This document shows positions 26,336-34,706 of a DNA stretch of 64,000 nt, piece after piece. This stretch comes from Psychrobacter cibarius (GTDB lineage: Bacteria; Pseudomonadota; Gammaproteobacteria; Pseudomonadales; Moraxellaceae): the NCBI RefSeq assembly GCF_016107535.1, contig NZ_JABASQ010000012.1, forward strand, positions 1-64,000, given 5' to 3'. The notes under the pieces are model-generated. The model had not been told where the DNA came from, did not search any database, and worked only from the letters and a program-made list of their open reading frames with translations. Positions within the stretch are counted from its first letter, which is position 1; the number at the start of each line of letters is the position of its first letter. The translations under genes were made by a program, and so were the position numbers.

Positions 26336-28567
26336 TTATTTATTATTGCCATAGGCGTAGCTGTAGTGATAACTGTATTTATCCATCACGCCTCGTTGTA
26401 CATCATTCATGACGATGCCATCTACACGCACATGATCTTTAGTCAATTGGTTGATAGCATAGACGAGCTGTCTTTCTATTGAGCTGTTGTATCTTGTCAC
26501 CATCAGTAGTTTATCCGCATACTGTGACAAAATAATCGCATCCGAAGCCGCTAGTATCGGTGGAGAGTCTACGACAATATAATCGTAATGTGCACTTAAC
26601 TGCGACATCAGGTCATTGAACTTTTTGCTGGCGAGCAGAGTAGTTGGCTGTTTAGGGTGCTGGCCTCTAGGCATAAAGTCGATATTATCCATACCAGTAG
26701 CATGCACATATTCAGTAATCGATTGACTGGTGGTAGATTCATTATCTTCCTGTGATAAATAATCAGCCAAACCAACGTTTTGTTCTATATTAAACATCTT
26801 GTGCAGCTCACCCATGCGCATGTCGGCATCTATAATTAAAATCTTATGATCAAGCTGTGCAAAAACCTCTGATAAGTTAGCCGCGATAAAGGTTTTTCCA
26901 ATCCCAGGGCTTTCGCCTGAGATGAGTATGACTTTAGCTCGCTGACCAGATTTGCCATGCTCTGGCATACCAAATATCAGGTGTGTTCTCAGGCTTTTTA
27001 TGGCCTCGTAGCTTAGACTGTTATGATCGATATAGGCCAACAGACGATTAGGTGTTTTCTTATTTTTACCCAGTCGTGTGAGTGAGGAGGAGCGTGGAAT
27101 GGTAGCAATGACGGGTACGCCCGTTTTAGATTCCAAACGATCTGGATCTTTGACAGTATTTTTGAGCATACTTTTGAGAAATACCAGAAGTATACCGAAC
27201 AGTATCCCTGACAGTATTGACAGCATGACGATTAGCTGTTTTTTCGGTGCAATGGTTCGATACGTACTGATAGGCATATCGATAATACGTGCAAAGCCTA
27301 TTTGACCTGCTTTAACAATCTTTAATTGCTCATAGTTTTTGAGCATAGTGAGATAAATCTCTCTATTAATGGTTGTATCTGCTGATAACTTCAAAAACTC
27401 TCTTTGGGTTCCAGGGAGTTTGGCAATATCACTCTTGATTGATTGCTTTCTATTATTAAGGACTTTAAGCTGATCATTGATCTGAAGAACTAACGGATGC
27501 TCTTCGGTATAATACGTCGTTAAGTCTGCTTTTTTTAACTTCAATTCATTGATCTGAGCATCAATTTGTGAGTTTTCTGCGACCAGCAGTCCAGATTCTT
27601 GACTAATATCGATACTGCCAGATCTTTCACGAAAATCATTAAAGGTAGCTTCAGACGCTTCTAGCTTTTGTTTAAGCAAAGGTATCTGCGTTTCCATAAA
27701 GCTAAGCGTTTTAGTCGTTTCTTCGGATCCTCGAGATTTGTTCTTATCGATATAAGACTCAACAATTTGTTTAAGTATCAAGGTGATTTGTTGTTGGTTT
27801 GAACCAATTAGGGACAGTTGAATAATCCCCGTTTTATCATTAAGTTCCGTCACTGTCAAAGCACCATTGATGGCGTCGGTTGTGTTTTGTAATGATTGTT
27901 TGGCGATAGTGATAGGGTGATCATTATCAGGTAAGTCATTGACGGTAATTTGGATAATACCGTCTGTTCCTCTGAAGTAGTTTGCTTTATTTAGTTGACC
28001 TTTAAAGTCATCAAAGCCATTGCTTAGTGTGAAATTATTATCAGTACCAGATTTTACTAAAGTAAAAGGCTGATCTAAGTAGGCTTGTGAGACATTTAAC
28101 TGGCTGATCTGTACTTGCCCATCTGCAGTTTTAAGTGCTACACCTTCTGGTGTATTAATTTGAGTATGAGTGCGATCACTGTTTATCTTATCTAATGCGT
28201 TTATTGAAGGATCATTCAATCGAATGTCTAAGTGCAATAGGTCAACCACAGGCTTTAAGATCATACGCGACTTTATCAGTAGCGCCTCTGTTTGAGCAGG
28301 ACTAACATCTGTCGAAACCAGATCCGAGATGTTGCTACCAAGGGCCGAAACGCCCTGCGATGTCGTGTCAATCTGTATTAATGCATCTGACTTATAAGTA
28401 GGGTTTTCATATCGGCTATATAGCACGCCTATGATTAATCCTAGTAATGCAAAAAAAAGCACAATTTTCCAGCCACGTAGCAACACGAACACTAAAGCTA
28501 GTAAATCAACATCATTACTACTTTTTTCGGTAGTCGATTTTGATAAGTTATTTGAATCTGTATTCAT
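26336..28567 (-). CDS. wzc: tyrosine-protein kinase Wzc (polysaccharide co-polymerase)
   Basis: Wzc controls chain length and export of capsule polymer in the inner membrane and is cycled by autophosphorylation. The 743-residue protein has a first transmembrane helix near residues 33-50, a large periplasmic Wzz-type domain with coiled coil (about 60-435), a second helix near 445-465, and a cytoplasmic BY-kinase domain. That domain has the Walker A (SGESPGIGKT), the A' motif (ILIIDADMRMG) and Walker B (YIVVDSPPI). The C-terminal tail is rich in Tyr (KYSYHYSYAYG), the usual site of autophosphorylation. It starts 13 bp after wzb, the cognate phosphatase. Confidence 0.95.
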   Translation of the reverse strand: MNTDSNNLSKSTTEKSSNDVDLLALVFVLLRGWKIVLFFALLGLIIGVLYSRYENPTYKSDALIQIDTTSQGVSALGSNISDLVSTDVSPAQTEALLIKSRMILKPVVDLLHLDIRLNDPSINALDKINSDRTHTQINTPEGVALKTADGQVQISQLNVSQAYLDQPFTLVKSGTDNNFTLSNGFDDFKGQLNKANYFRGTDGIIQITVNDLPDNDHPITIAKQSLQNTTDAINGALTVTELNDKTGIIQLSLIGSNQQQITLILKQIVESYIDKNKSRGSEETTKTLSFMETQIPLLKQKLEASEATFNDFRERSGSIDISQESGLLVAENSQIDAQINELKLKKADLTTYYTEEHPLVLQINDQLKVLNNRKQSIKSDIAKLPGTQREFLKLSADTTINREIYLTMLKNYEQLKIVKAGQIGFARIIDMPISTYRTIAPKKQLIVMLSILSGILFGILLVFLKSMLKNTVKDPDRLESKTGVPVIATIPRSSSLTRLGKNKKTPNRLLAYIDHNSLSYEAIKSLRTHLIFGMPEHGKSGQRAKVILISGESPGIGKTFIAANLSEVFAQLDHKILIIDADMRMGELHKMFNIEQNVGLADYLSQEDNESTTSQSITEYVHATGMDNIDFMPRGQHPKQPTTLLASKKFNDLMSQLSAHYDYIVVDSPPILAASDAIILSQYADKLLMVTRYNSSIERQLVYAINQLTKDHVRVDGIVMNDVQRGVMDKYSYHYSYAYGNNK

Positions 28568-28580
28568 AAATGTTCACTAT

Positions 28581-29024
28581 TTAACGGATTTTATTAAACC
28601 ATGGACCCAAACTGTCGATAATGTTTTGTTTGGCAGTCTCAAATGCTCGTTCGTCGTGTCCGTAAGGATCAGCAATATCTTGATCAATCCAGTATCCGAT
28701 TCTGAACGTTTTGCCACGACAGTGTGGCCATCTGTCTTCAATCCATTTGCTCTGACTGGTTGACATGGTCAAAATCAAATCTGCTTTCACTGTCAGATCT
28801 TCGCTAATCTGCTTAGCGATATGTTTGTTCATGTTTGCATTAATTGTTGGATTGAATGCAGTCATCACGTCCAGCGCCTTTGAATCAGCACCATGGCCAA
28901 CCACTGCTGACAACCCTGCTGAATCAATGTGCTTATCGGGATAGGCATCCATTAAAAAAGTAGCGGCTATTGGGCTACGGCATATATTGCCCACACAAAC
29001 CACCAAGATATTATTAAAACCCAT
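28581..29024 (-). CDS. wzb: low-molecular-weight protein-tyrosine-phosphatase Wzb
   Basis: Wzb removes phosphate from the Tyr tail of Wzc, which is needed for continued polymer export. The 147-residue protein has the P-loop CVGNICRS (CX5R, Cys10 and Arg16) and the catalytic DPYG near residue 118. Length and motif spacing are normal. It lies 14 bp after wza and 13 bp before wzc, so the three form the standard export and control cassette. Confidence 0.95.
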   Translation of the reverse strand: MGFNNILVVCVGNICRSPIAATFLMDAYPDKHIDSAGLSAVVGHGADSKALDVMTAFNPTINANMNKHIAKQISEDLTVKADLILTMSTSQSKWIEDRWPHCRGKTFRIGYWIDQDIADPYGHDERAFETAKQNIIDSLGPWFNKIR

Positions 29025-29038
29025 AATACGATCTTCCT

Positions 29039-30127
29039 TTATAGACCTGAAATAGATCTAATGGCCGATGAAGAGGGTAGTAACGAGCTGATAATACGAT
29101 TCCAGCGAGTCAAGCCAGTAGGATCAACATAGACAATATCGTTTGGGTGCATCTCAAAGCGATTGGCGAGAGAAAAGCTGGTAATAGATTGCATATCGAC
29201 ATAATAGATATTGGTCATAGGGTAGCCAGGATTGTCTCGAACAACATATATCTTAGCAGCGTCGGCTGTATTGGAGTTCAGACCATTAGATTCACCTAAT
29301 ACCTGCGCCAAACTGATACCTTGCTCAAGAATAGGAACGGGTGCTACTTTGCCAAACTCACCTAATACATAGATTTTATTGCGGCTCTGGCTATTCACAT
29401 GGATTGAGTCACCATTTTTGATATATATTTGATTAGCTGATGACCCCATTTCTCTCAATGTTTGTAACCCAATATCGTAGCTGACCCCGTTACGGTTCAA
29501 TACTATACTGTCAGAATCTCCGGTCGGTGTTGCACCGCCCGCCATAGAGATAGCGCTATATAAAGAAACGGGCGCATCTGCAATGTTGAATTCACCAGAT
29601 TTACCGACTTCACCATCAATAAAGAATTTGTTGCCACGATATTCAGCCACTTTTACTTGTGGGTCTGGATACTTGAGGTAACGCTTTAACTGTCCACTTA
29701 AATTTGCAGTAAACTGTGGCACACTCATACCACTTGCTTTAATGCGTCCAATTAGTGGAAACTGAATGAAGCCCTGCTGATCAACTGGGTAACCTGTGGC
29801 TCCTGCAGCCGTAATATCAGGATAGCCTACCAAGATGATGCTTAGAATATCGGCTTGAGCTATACGATAATCTGCTCGACCAGAGTTTTTGATTAATTGT
29901 GACAACTCACTATTAGGTCTTGCTTTGGCTTGTTTGGGAGGTAAGGTTGCTAGGCTGAGCGGTTGGATATTAAATTGAATGCCATTATCTGCTTGAAACA
30001 CACCACTAGGAGGCAATTCGCCAGCCTGCAGTCCAGTGTTTATACTCGCACACCCTGTCGTTAACCCAATCATAAGTGTTAAGGCAACAGTAACAAACAG
30101 CGATTGCCGATTTTTTGAAAAAACCAT
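29039..30127 (-). CDS. wza: polysaccharide export outer-membrane lipoprotein Wza
   Basis: Wza forms the octameric outer-membrane pore for capsule export. The 362-residue protein has a lipoprotein signal with the lipobox LTTGC (Cys26). It then has the Poly_export/SLBB regions (YRIAQADILSIILVGYPDI, KFFIDGEVGKSGEFNI and KIYVLGEFGKVAPVPI) and the C-terminal amphipathic part. It is the first gene of the minus-strand operon. Only about 150 bp lie between its start and an IS982 remnant at 30281, so the promoter must be in that space or supplied by the insertion sequences. No JUMPstart or ops element was seen. Confidence 0.93.
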   Translation of the reverse strand: MVFSKNRQSLFVTVALTLMIGLTTGCASINTGLQAGELPPSGVFQADNGIQFNIQPLSLATLPPKQAKARPNSELSQLIKNSGRADYRIAQADILSIILVGYPDITAAGATGYPVDQQGFIQFPLIGRIKASGMSVPQFTANLSGQLKRYLKYPDPQVKVAEYRGNKFFIDGEVGKSGEFNIADAPVSLYSAISMAGGATPTGDSDSIVLNRNGVSYDIGLQTLREMGSSANQIYIKNGDSIHVNSQSRNKIYVLGEFGKVAPVPILEQGISLAQVLGESNGLNSNTADAAKIYVVRDNPGYPMTNIYYVDMQSITSFSLANRFEMHPNDIVYVDPTGLTRWNRIISSLLPSSSAIRSISGL

Positions 30128-30280
30128 GAAAACTTTTACCTTAAATTATGATATGACGAATGCCTAAATCTTTTAAAAATTGAAAAGCAGTAGTTTAACA
30201 TATTAAATTTATCAATTGAGTGGCTGCGCATATATTTAATGTACTATTGTTCTTATTTTGCAGAAGAGGTTTTATACATA

Positions 30281-30540
30281 ACCCCAGTTCGGGATAAGCG
30301 CTCAAAAAAAAGATAAAAAAAGAAGCCCAAAATTGCTAAAGTAAGTTTACCAAGACAAACTTCACAAAAAGGACTTCTTACATGGACAACCTAACCGAAC
30401 TATACTGCCATATTGACGACTTTTATCAGCAATTCAAACCTGAGTTTGACGCTCACTTAATCGCAACTGGCGGTCAGCGGCATCGATCCTGCCAGATAAG
30501 TGTAGCAGAAATAATGACGGTCTTGATACTGTTTCATCAA
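30281..30540 (+). mobile_element. IS982-family remnant, left 260 bp
   Basis: It starts with accccagttcgggataagc and carries the first part of the transposase (MDNLTELYCHIDDFYQQFKP... to TVLILFHQ). It is nearly identical to the intact copy at 32965-33990, then stops abruptly after tttcatcaa, where a 30-bp motif begins. It lies just upstream of wza, in the opposite orientation. Confidence 0.85.
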
Positions 30541-30567
30541 ACCCCAATATTAAGCACATCACCTAAG
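30538..30567 (+). repeat. 30-bp breakpoint motif, copy 1
   Basis: The motif has a left arm CAAACCCCAATATTAA, a variable centre GCACAT and a right arm CACCTAAG. It starts exactly where the IS982 remnant ends. Two more copies with the same spacing lie at 30751 and 31711. Confidence 0.6.
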
Positions 30568-30576
30568 TAAAATACT

Positions 30577-30635
30577 AACTAAAGAAAGGTTGCTAACACT
30601 ATATTATGCATAGTGTTAGCAACCTTTCTTTAGTT
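30577..30635. repeat. perfect 25-bp inverted repeat
   Basis: The arms 30577-30601 and 30611-30635 (aactaaagaaaggttgctaa and onward) are exact complements around a 9-base loop. No T-run follows, so it is not a plain terminator. It could be a remnant of a palindromic mobile repeat. It lies between breakpoint-motif copies 1 and 2. Confidence 0.6.
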
Positions 30636-30676
30636 CTATCAAAATCAGTTATACCGTATATGAGTTTATAATCTTA

Positions 30677-30753
30677 ACCCCACTCTCAACTTTAAAAGTG
30701 ATTGAAAAAAGAAGAGCATCTTACTAATCTATTGTTTTCGACCAAGAATACAA
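30677..30753 (+). mobile_element. fragment of the 11886-type IS982 element
   Basis: The first 77 bases match the left end of the element at 11886 (accccactctcaactt to aagaatacaa), then stop exactly at breakpoint-motif copy 2. No transposase sequence remains. Confidence 0.8.
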
Positions 30754-30780
30754 ACCCCGATATTAATAGCGTCACCTAAG
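30751..30780 (+). repeat. 30-bp breakpoint motif, copy 2
   Basis: The left arm is CAAACCCCGATATTAA, the centre TAGCGT and the right arm CACCTAAG. It begins where the IS982 fragment at 30677 is cut. From here to 31036 I see no gene, only a 23-codon frame from 30868. Confidence 0.6.
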
Positions 30781-31036
30781 AAAAGTAAGTTTCATACCCC
30801 AGCCCTCTACACTATATAAATAATAGCATATAGAGCTTTTCCGAGTTGTCAGAGTAAGATTGATCCATGGCATATGCAGATATTGATGATATTTTAAACA
30901 CCACAATATTGAAGGATTTATTACCTAATAAGTTATAGTTTTAATAAGAATTTGATCTGCTTTAGCGTTAACTATTTCTAGTGTTGATCTCAATTTTCAG
31001 TATAGCTCGACTATAAAATTGACTACGTCAGTGTAT

Positions 31037-31716
31037 TTATAACGACTCTAATGCTTGCTGGCATGCTTGAGCTAAATAAGGGTCAACACTGTCCTGTTTA
31101 AGCAGCCATTTAATATAGCCAACACCTTCAGAGCTCGCAGCTAAATCTGCAATAGCCTCACCCTTATGTTTACCAAAACTTAAATGCGTAGGTATACGCG
31201 CTATTTGGCTAAATTCATATAAGCTATCCACATCATTAATAACATGACCTTGATTATTAGCCAGATCAATTAGACTACCAAGCACCAACTCAGTGAAGTA
31301 AATATCAGCAATGGCAGCATGCGCGTTCTTTGCTTGAGCACGCGCTATATCTCGGTGAAAGTGATAGAGGAGGGACACTAGCTTATGGCTCTCAAGCGTA
31401 GGGAGAAGGAAGTTTGCCATCGCATTGGTACAAATCAGACTAGGTATATGGGTCACGCCAGCATTTTTAAGAACAGCCATGTCAAAATCAATGTTGTGTC
31501 CAATTAAGTACTCAACACTGTCGGGCAGTCTAAAATCTGTATGAGGTGGCTCATCCGCAACATCCTCATTACATATATGTGATACCGCCATTGACCCTAA
31601 ACTGATTTCTTTGAGAGGATTAAAGCGCTTAGCTCGCGGAGCTTGTAATACAAATACCTTGCCATCGTTTATTTCAACAATAGAATAGGCCGCTTCAGTC
31701 ATTTGCGGTTCAAACC
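31037..31716 (-). pseudogene. DnaQ-like 3'-5' exonuclease lacking its N-terminus
   Basis: The readable protein begins in GFEPQMTEAAYSIVEI, which in intact relatives follows an N-terminal DTET motif, and continues with EYLIGHNIDFDMAVL and ARAQAKNAHAAIADIYFT (later acidic and His motifs of the DEDD fold). It ends in a DUF3820-like segment (LSFGKHKGEAIADL...GYIKWLLKQ). The first catalytic Asp and Glu are missing, because the gene is joined at about 31711 to breakpoint-motif copy 3. An in-frame TTG at 31726 would read through the motif but cannot restore the active site. The product should be inactive. Confidence 0.7.
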
Positions 31717-31740
31717 CCGATATCAATCAAGCCACCTGAG
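31711..31740 (+). repeat. 30-bp breakpoint motif, copy 3
   Basis: The left arm is CAAACCCCGATATCAA, the centre TCAAGC and the right arm CACCTGAG. It replaces the 5' end of the exonuclease gene. The following 200 bp up to the IS5 copy at 31939 show no gene. Confidence 0.55.
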
Positions 31741-31938
31741 TACTCCTAAAAGCAGTAAGAACTTGCTAAGACTTGCCAGCAAAAGCTTAGTAGATCCTTT
31801 ATACATTAGGCAGTCCATCACTCTGATATTTGCAATGCTTATCGTTGATAATGCTATACCCTGAAAAACTATGATATTGCTACCTGAGAAGTAAGGATCG
31901 TATTATCAAGAATAATTATTTTGCATGAGTAAAAGTTA

Positions 31939-32908
31939 GGGACTGTATAGAATTGAGAAAGCATTGAAAAAAATAAGCAACGCCTTACTCTAATGTTTAC
32001 CACAACAAAGAAACAAGGCGTCACTTATGGCTCGCACTAAGCTCAACGATGAACATTGGCAGAAGCTATTTATTATATTGCGACAAATTAACGTATATAA
32101 CAAGCCCAATCTAAGACGTACCGTTGAAGGCAGGTTGTACCGCATACGAGTAGGCTGTCCATGGCGAGACTTACCTTCTTATTTTGGTCATTGGTCTAGC
32201 ATATATCATCAATACCGTTACTGGCGTAAAACCGGTAAATGGCAAAAGCTCATGAAGATAGTCACAGCAAACTATGATAGTGAATACGCCGCTCTCAACT
32301 TATTTTCATAAGTCACTGATTTTAAATATATTATAAATCAGTGACTTTCTTGAAACTAAATCTAGGCTAGTAAAATCAGGGCTTCGTTTAAGTTGAGAGT
32401 GGCGTAGTGAATGGTTATTTATAGACGGTAAGTACAGGCGCAGCCAGTCATCTTGATGAGGCCATTGGTAAAAGCGTTGCAGGTAATAGCAGCAAACTGC
32501 ACTTAGTGGTCGATGCTTGTGGCAACCCTATACATGTTGAGCTGTCAGGTGGGCAAGTACATGACTCTAAGATGGCAAAGGCGTTGATATGTAGCACCAT
32601 TAACAACCAGACTAAAGCGGTGATTGCAGACAGGGGCTACGATAGTAGCGATATTAGAGAGTGTGTCTTCAAGCACTGTGCTCAGTCAGTCAGTCATACC
32701 TGTTAAGTCGAACTCTAAAAGCAGTAACGACACACTAGATTGGTATTTGTATCGTTGCCGTCATTTGGTAGAAAACGCTTTTGCTAGATTGAAACATTTT
32801 AGGGGCATTGCCACGCGATATGATAAGCTCAAAGATAGCTTTGCAGCGGCGGTAATGCTCGCTTGTGTCTTTATCTGGTTGCCCCTGATTTGAATTCTAT
32901 ACACACCC
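31939..32908 (+). mobile_element. IS5-family element, decayed, with a nested MITE
   Basis: The ends are gggactgtatagaatt (from 31939) and aattctatacacaccc (to 32908), with TA duplicated at 31937-31938 and 32909-32910. The transposase starts at 32027 (MARTKLNDEHWQKLFIILRQ, GCPWRDLPSYFGHW). It is interrupted at 32285 by a 120-bp MITE, resumes as WLFIDG, then loses frame (ASHLDEAIGKSVAGNSSKLHL, IADRGYDSSDIR, HLVENAFARLKHFRGIATRYDKL). The MITE and at least one other indel inactivate it. Confidence 0.82.
32286..32405. mobile_element. 120-bp MITE with IS982-like ends
   Basis: The terminal inverted repeats acgccgctctcaactta and its near-complement ending at 32405 match at all but one base. They resemble the IS982 end accccactctcaactt seen at 11886. 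A 7-bp target duplication AGTGAAT lies on both sides (32279-32285 and 32406-32412). Removing the element with one duplicate restores the host transposase reading as NYDSEWLFIDG. Inside is a hairpin (aagtcactgattt and its complement, 32311-32348). It has no coding capacity, so it would be moved in trans. Confidence 0.8.
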
Positions 32909-32964
32909 TAGTTTTTATACTTCGATTTAGTTGAAATGTTCCCATTCTGAGCCCTTAATAAGTA

Positions 32965-33990
32965 ACCCCAGTTCGGGATAAGCGCTCAAAAAAAAGATAA
33001 AAAAAGAAGCCCAAAATTGCTAAAGTAAGTTTACCAAGACAAACTTCACAATAAGGACTTCTTACATGGACAACCTAACCGAACTATACTGCCATATTGA
33101 AGACTTTTATCAGCAATTCAAACCTGAGTTTGACGCTCACTTAATCGCAACGGGCAGTCAGCGGCATCGATCCTGCCAGATAAGTGTAGCAGAAATAATG
33201 ACGGTCTTGATACTGTTTCATCAATTACGTTATCGACAGTTTAAGGCGTTTTACTACCATCACATGCTTGGCATGATGAAACGGGCGTTTCCAAATCTGT
33301 CGAGCTACTCGCGATTTATAGAGCTTGTGCCGCGTAGTATCATGCCTTTATGTGCCTACTTGCAAAGCATGATGGGCGACTGTACGGGTATCAGCTACAT
33401 TGATTCAACCAAGATAGCGGTTTGTCATAACAAGCGTATTTACCGTCATAAAGTCTTTGAAGGACTTGCAACCCGAGGTAAAAGTAGCATGGGTTGGTTT
33501 TACGGCTTTAAGCTACACGCCATTATCAATCATAAAGGTGAGCTGGTCTCCGTCAAAGTCACTGCGGGTAATACCGATGATAGAGCGCCTGTTAAGGATA
33601 TGGCAACACCTTTGTTTGGTAAGCTATTCGGTGATAGAGGCTACATCAGTAAAGCACTGAACGAGTGGCTCACAAAACACAGTGATACTAGGCTGATAAC
33701 GAAACTTCGGCGTAATATGAAACCGCAAGTACTCAAGCCGATAGATGAGGCGCTACTCAATCATCGCTCTTTGGTTGAGACGGTGTTTGGGGAGCTGAAA
33801 AACTTGTGTCAGATTGAGCATTCACGCCATCGTAGTGTCACGGGATTTATCACAAACTTGCTGTCAGGTTTGATTGCTTATTGCTGGTTTCCCTATAAAC
33901 CCACCATCAAAAACATGCCTCAGCAAGGGCAGGTGGCTACATTGTAAATAGTATCAATGAGTTACAATGTGGCTTATCCCGAACTGGGGT
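32965..33990 (+). mobile_element. IS982-family insertion sequence, intact
   Basis: The ends are accccagttcgggataagc at 32965 and its complement ending at 33990, with a perfect 6-bp duplication TAAGTA at 32959-32964 and 33991-33996. The clean duplication and whole transposase point to a recent insertion. A 260-bp fragment of the same element lies at 30281. Confidence 0.9.
33066..33947 (+). CDS. IS982-family transposase
   Basis: This 293-residue DDE transposase has the family motifs GISYIDSTKIAVCHNKRIYRHKVF (first Asp), LFGDRGYISKAL (second Asp) and NHRSLVETVFGELKN (last Glu). The frame is intact from MDNLTELYCHIEDFYQQF to VATL. It is the best candidate in the window to supply IS982 activity in trans. 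Confidence 0.88.
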   Translation: MDNLTELYCHIEDFYQQFKPEFDAHLIATGSQRHRSCQISVAEIMTVLILFHQLRYRQFKAFYYHHMLGMMKRAFPNLSSYSRFIELVPRSIMPLCAYLQSMMGDCTGISYIDSTKIAVCHNKRIYRHKVFEGLATRGKSSMGWFYGFKLHAIINHKGELVSVKVTAGNTDDRAPVKDMATPLFGKLFGDRGYISKALNEWLTKHSDTRLITKLRRNMKPQVLKPIDEALLNHRSLVETVFGELKNLCQIEHSRHRSVTGFITNLLSGLIAYCWFPYKPTIKNMPQQGQVATL

Positions 33991-34139
33991 TAAGTAACAT
34001 TTAGTCTCACTTCCTAAGAGCTTTTTATTCTTATTGTCTATTGGCTTAATAATTAATTATATTAATAAAATCAGCTACTTGATAATTGTTATGTTATAAC
34101 GTATCATTAATAATATGATGATTGTTATGGCGTTCTATA

Positions 34140-34706
34140 ATGAAAAATAAAAGCCTTAAAGCGACCCAAAAATTGGTAGTGCTTACCTCACAAAATCTAC
34201 GGGTTCATCCTGATGCAAAATCTGCCTTTATGGTTTGGCAGCAGCATCGATTACCTCTACTGCGACCACAGCTGGCAAGTTTAGATGACTATTATCGTCA
34301 ACCACTACGATTGTGTGCTGTAGAAGATAGATATCAGTTTTTTAATACCTTTGCGCGTATTGATGAAGTAATGAAGCTCGAGACTAGATATCGACAGCCA
34401 TGCTTAATTGCACCTGAGAGCAGTCATGATATTAAACGGCTAGCATGGTGTGAGGTGCTTAGTTTATCTAGGTTTAATGGTGTGGATCATCCCATGCTGT
34501 TTAAAGCGATATATCAGAATTCGCCAAAGCAGCTTATCTGTGAGCTAATGGGCGTGAACCGCTTAACGGTCGCCAGTTATTGTCAGTTCGCAGGTATTAG
34601 CCAAAGCGCTTATGAGTATCAGCAGTGCAAGGTGGCCAATGATGAGGTGATGCTGGGATTGCCCAAAAATATGAATTGGATGGACGCTTCTTATGAGTCA
34701 AACTAA
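34140..34706 (+). CDS. small first protein of the recombinase trio
   Basis: I do not recognise the family. I start it at the ATG at 34140 (MKNKSLKATQKLVVL) rather than at a TTG 18 bases upstream; this gives 188 residues. The protein is basic at its N-terminus and has a possible helix-turn-helix near residues 140-165 (LICELMGVNRLTVASYCQFAG). It overlaps the next gene by 14 bp, so they are translationally coupled. By position it may be a DNA-binding accessory factor for the two large recombinase-like proteins. The preceding 150 bp up to the IS982 end are AT-rich and probably hold the promoter. Confidence 0.6.
   Translation: MKNKSLKATQKLVVLTSQNLRVHPDAKSAFMVWQQHRLPLLRPQLASLDDYYRQPLRLCAVEDRYQFFNTFARIDEVMKLETRYRQPCLIAPESSHDIKRLAWCEVLSLSRFNGVDHPMLFKAIYQNSPKQLICELMGVNRLTVASYCQFAGISQSAYEYQQCKVANDEVMLGLPKNMNWMDASYESN

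Noticed and set aside
30128-30280. JUMPstart/ops element upstream of wza
   Set aside because: I looked for the ops core on the minus strand before wza and did not find it.
30538-31740. The 30-bp motifs as XerC/XerD dif or pdif sites
   Set aside because: The 6-base centre is suggestive, but the arms do not match the dif consensus of Moraxellaceae and the left arm is longer than 11 bases.
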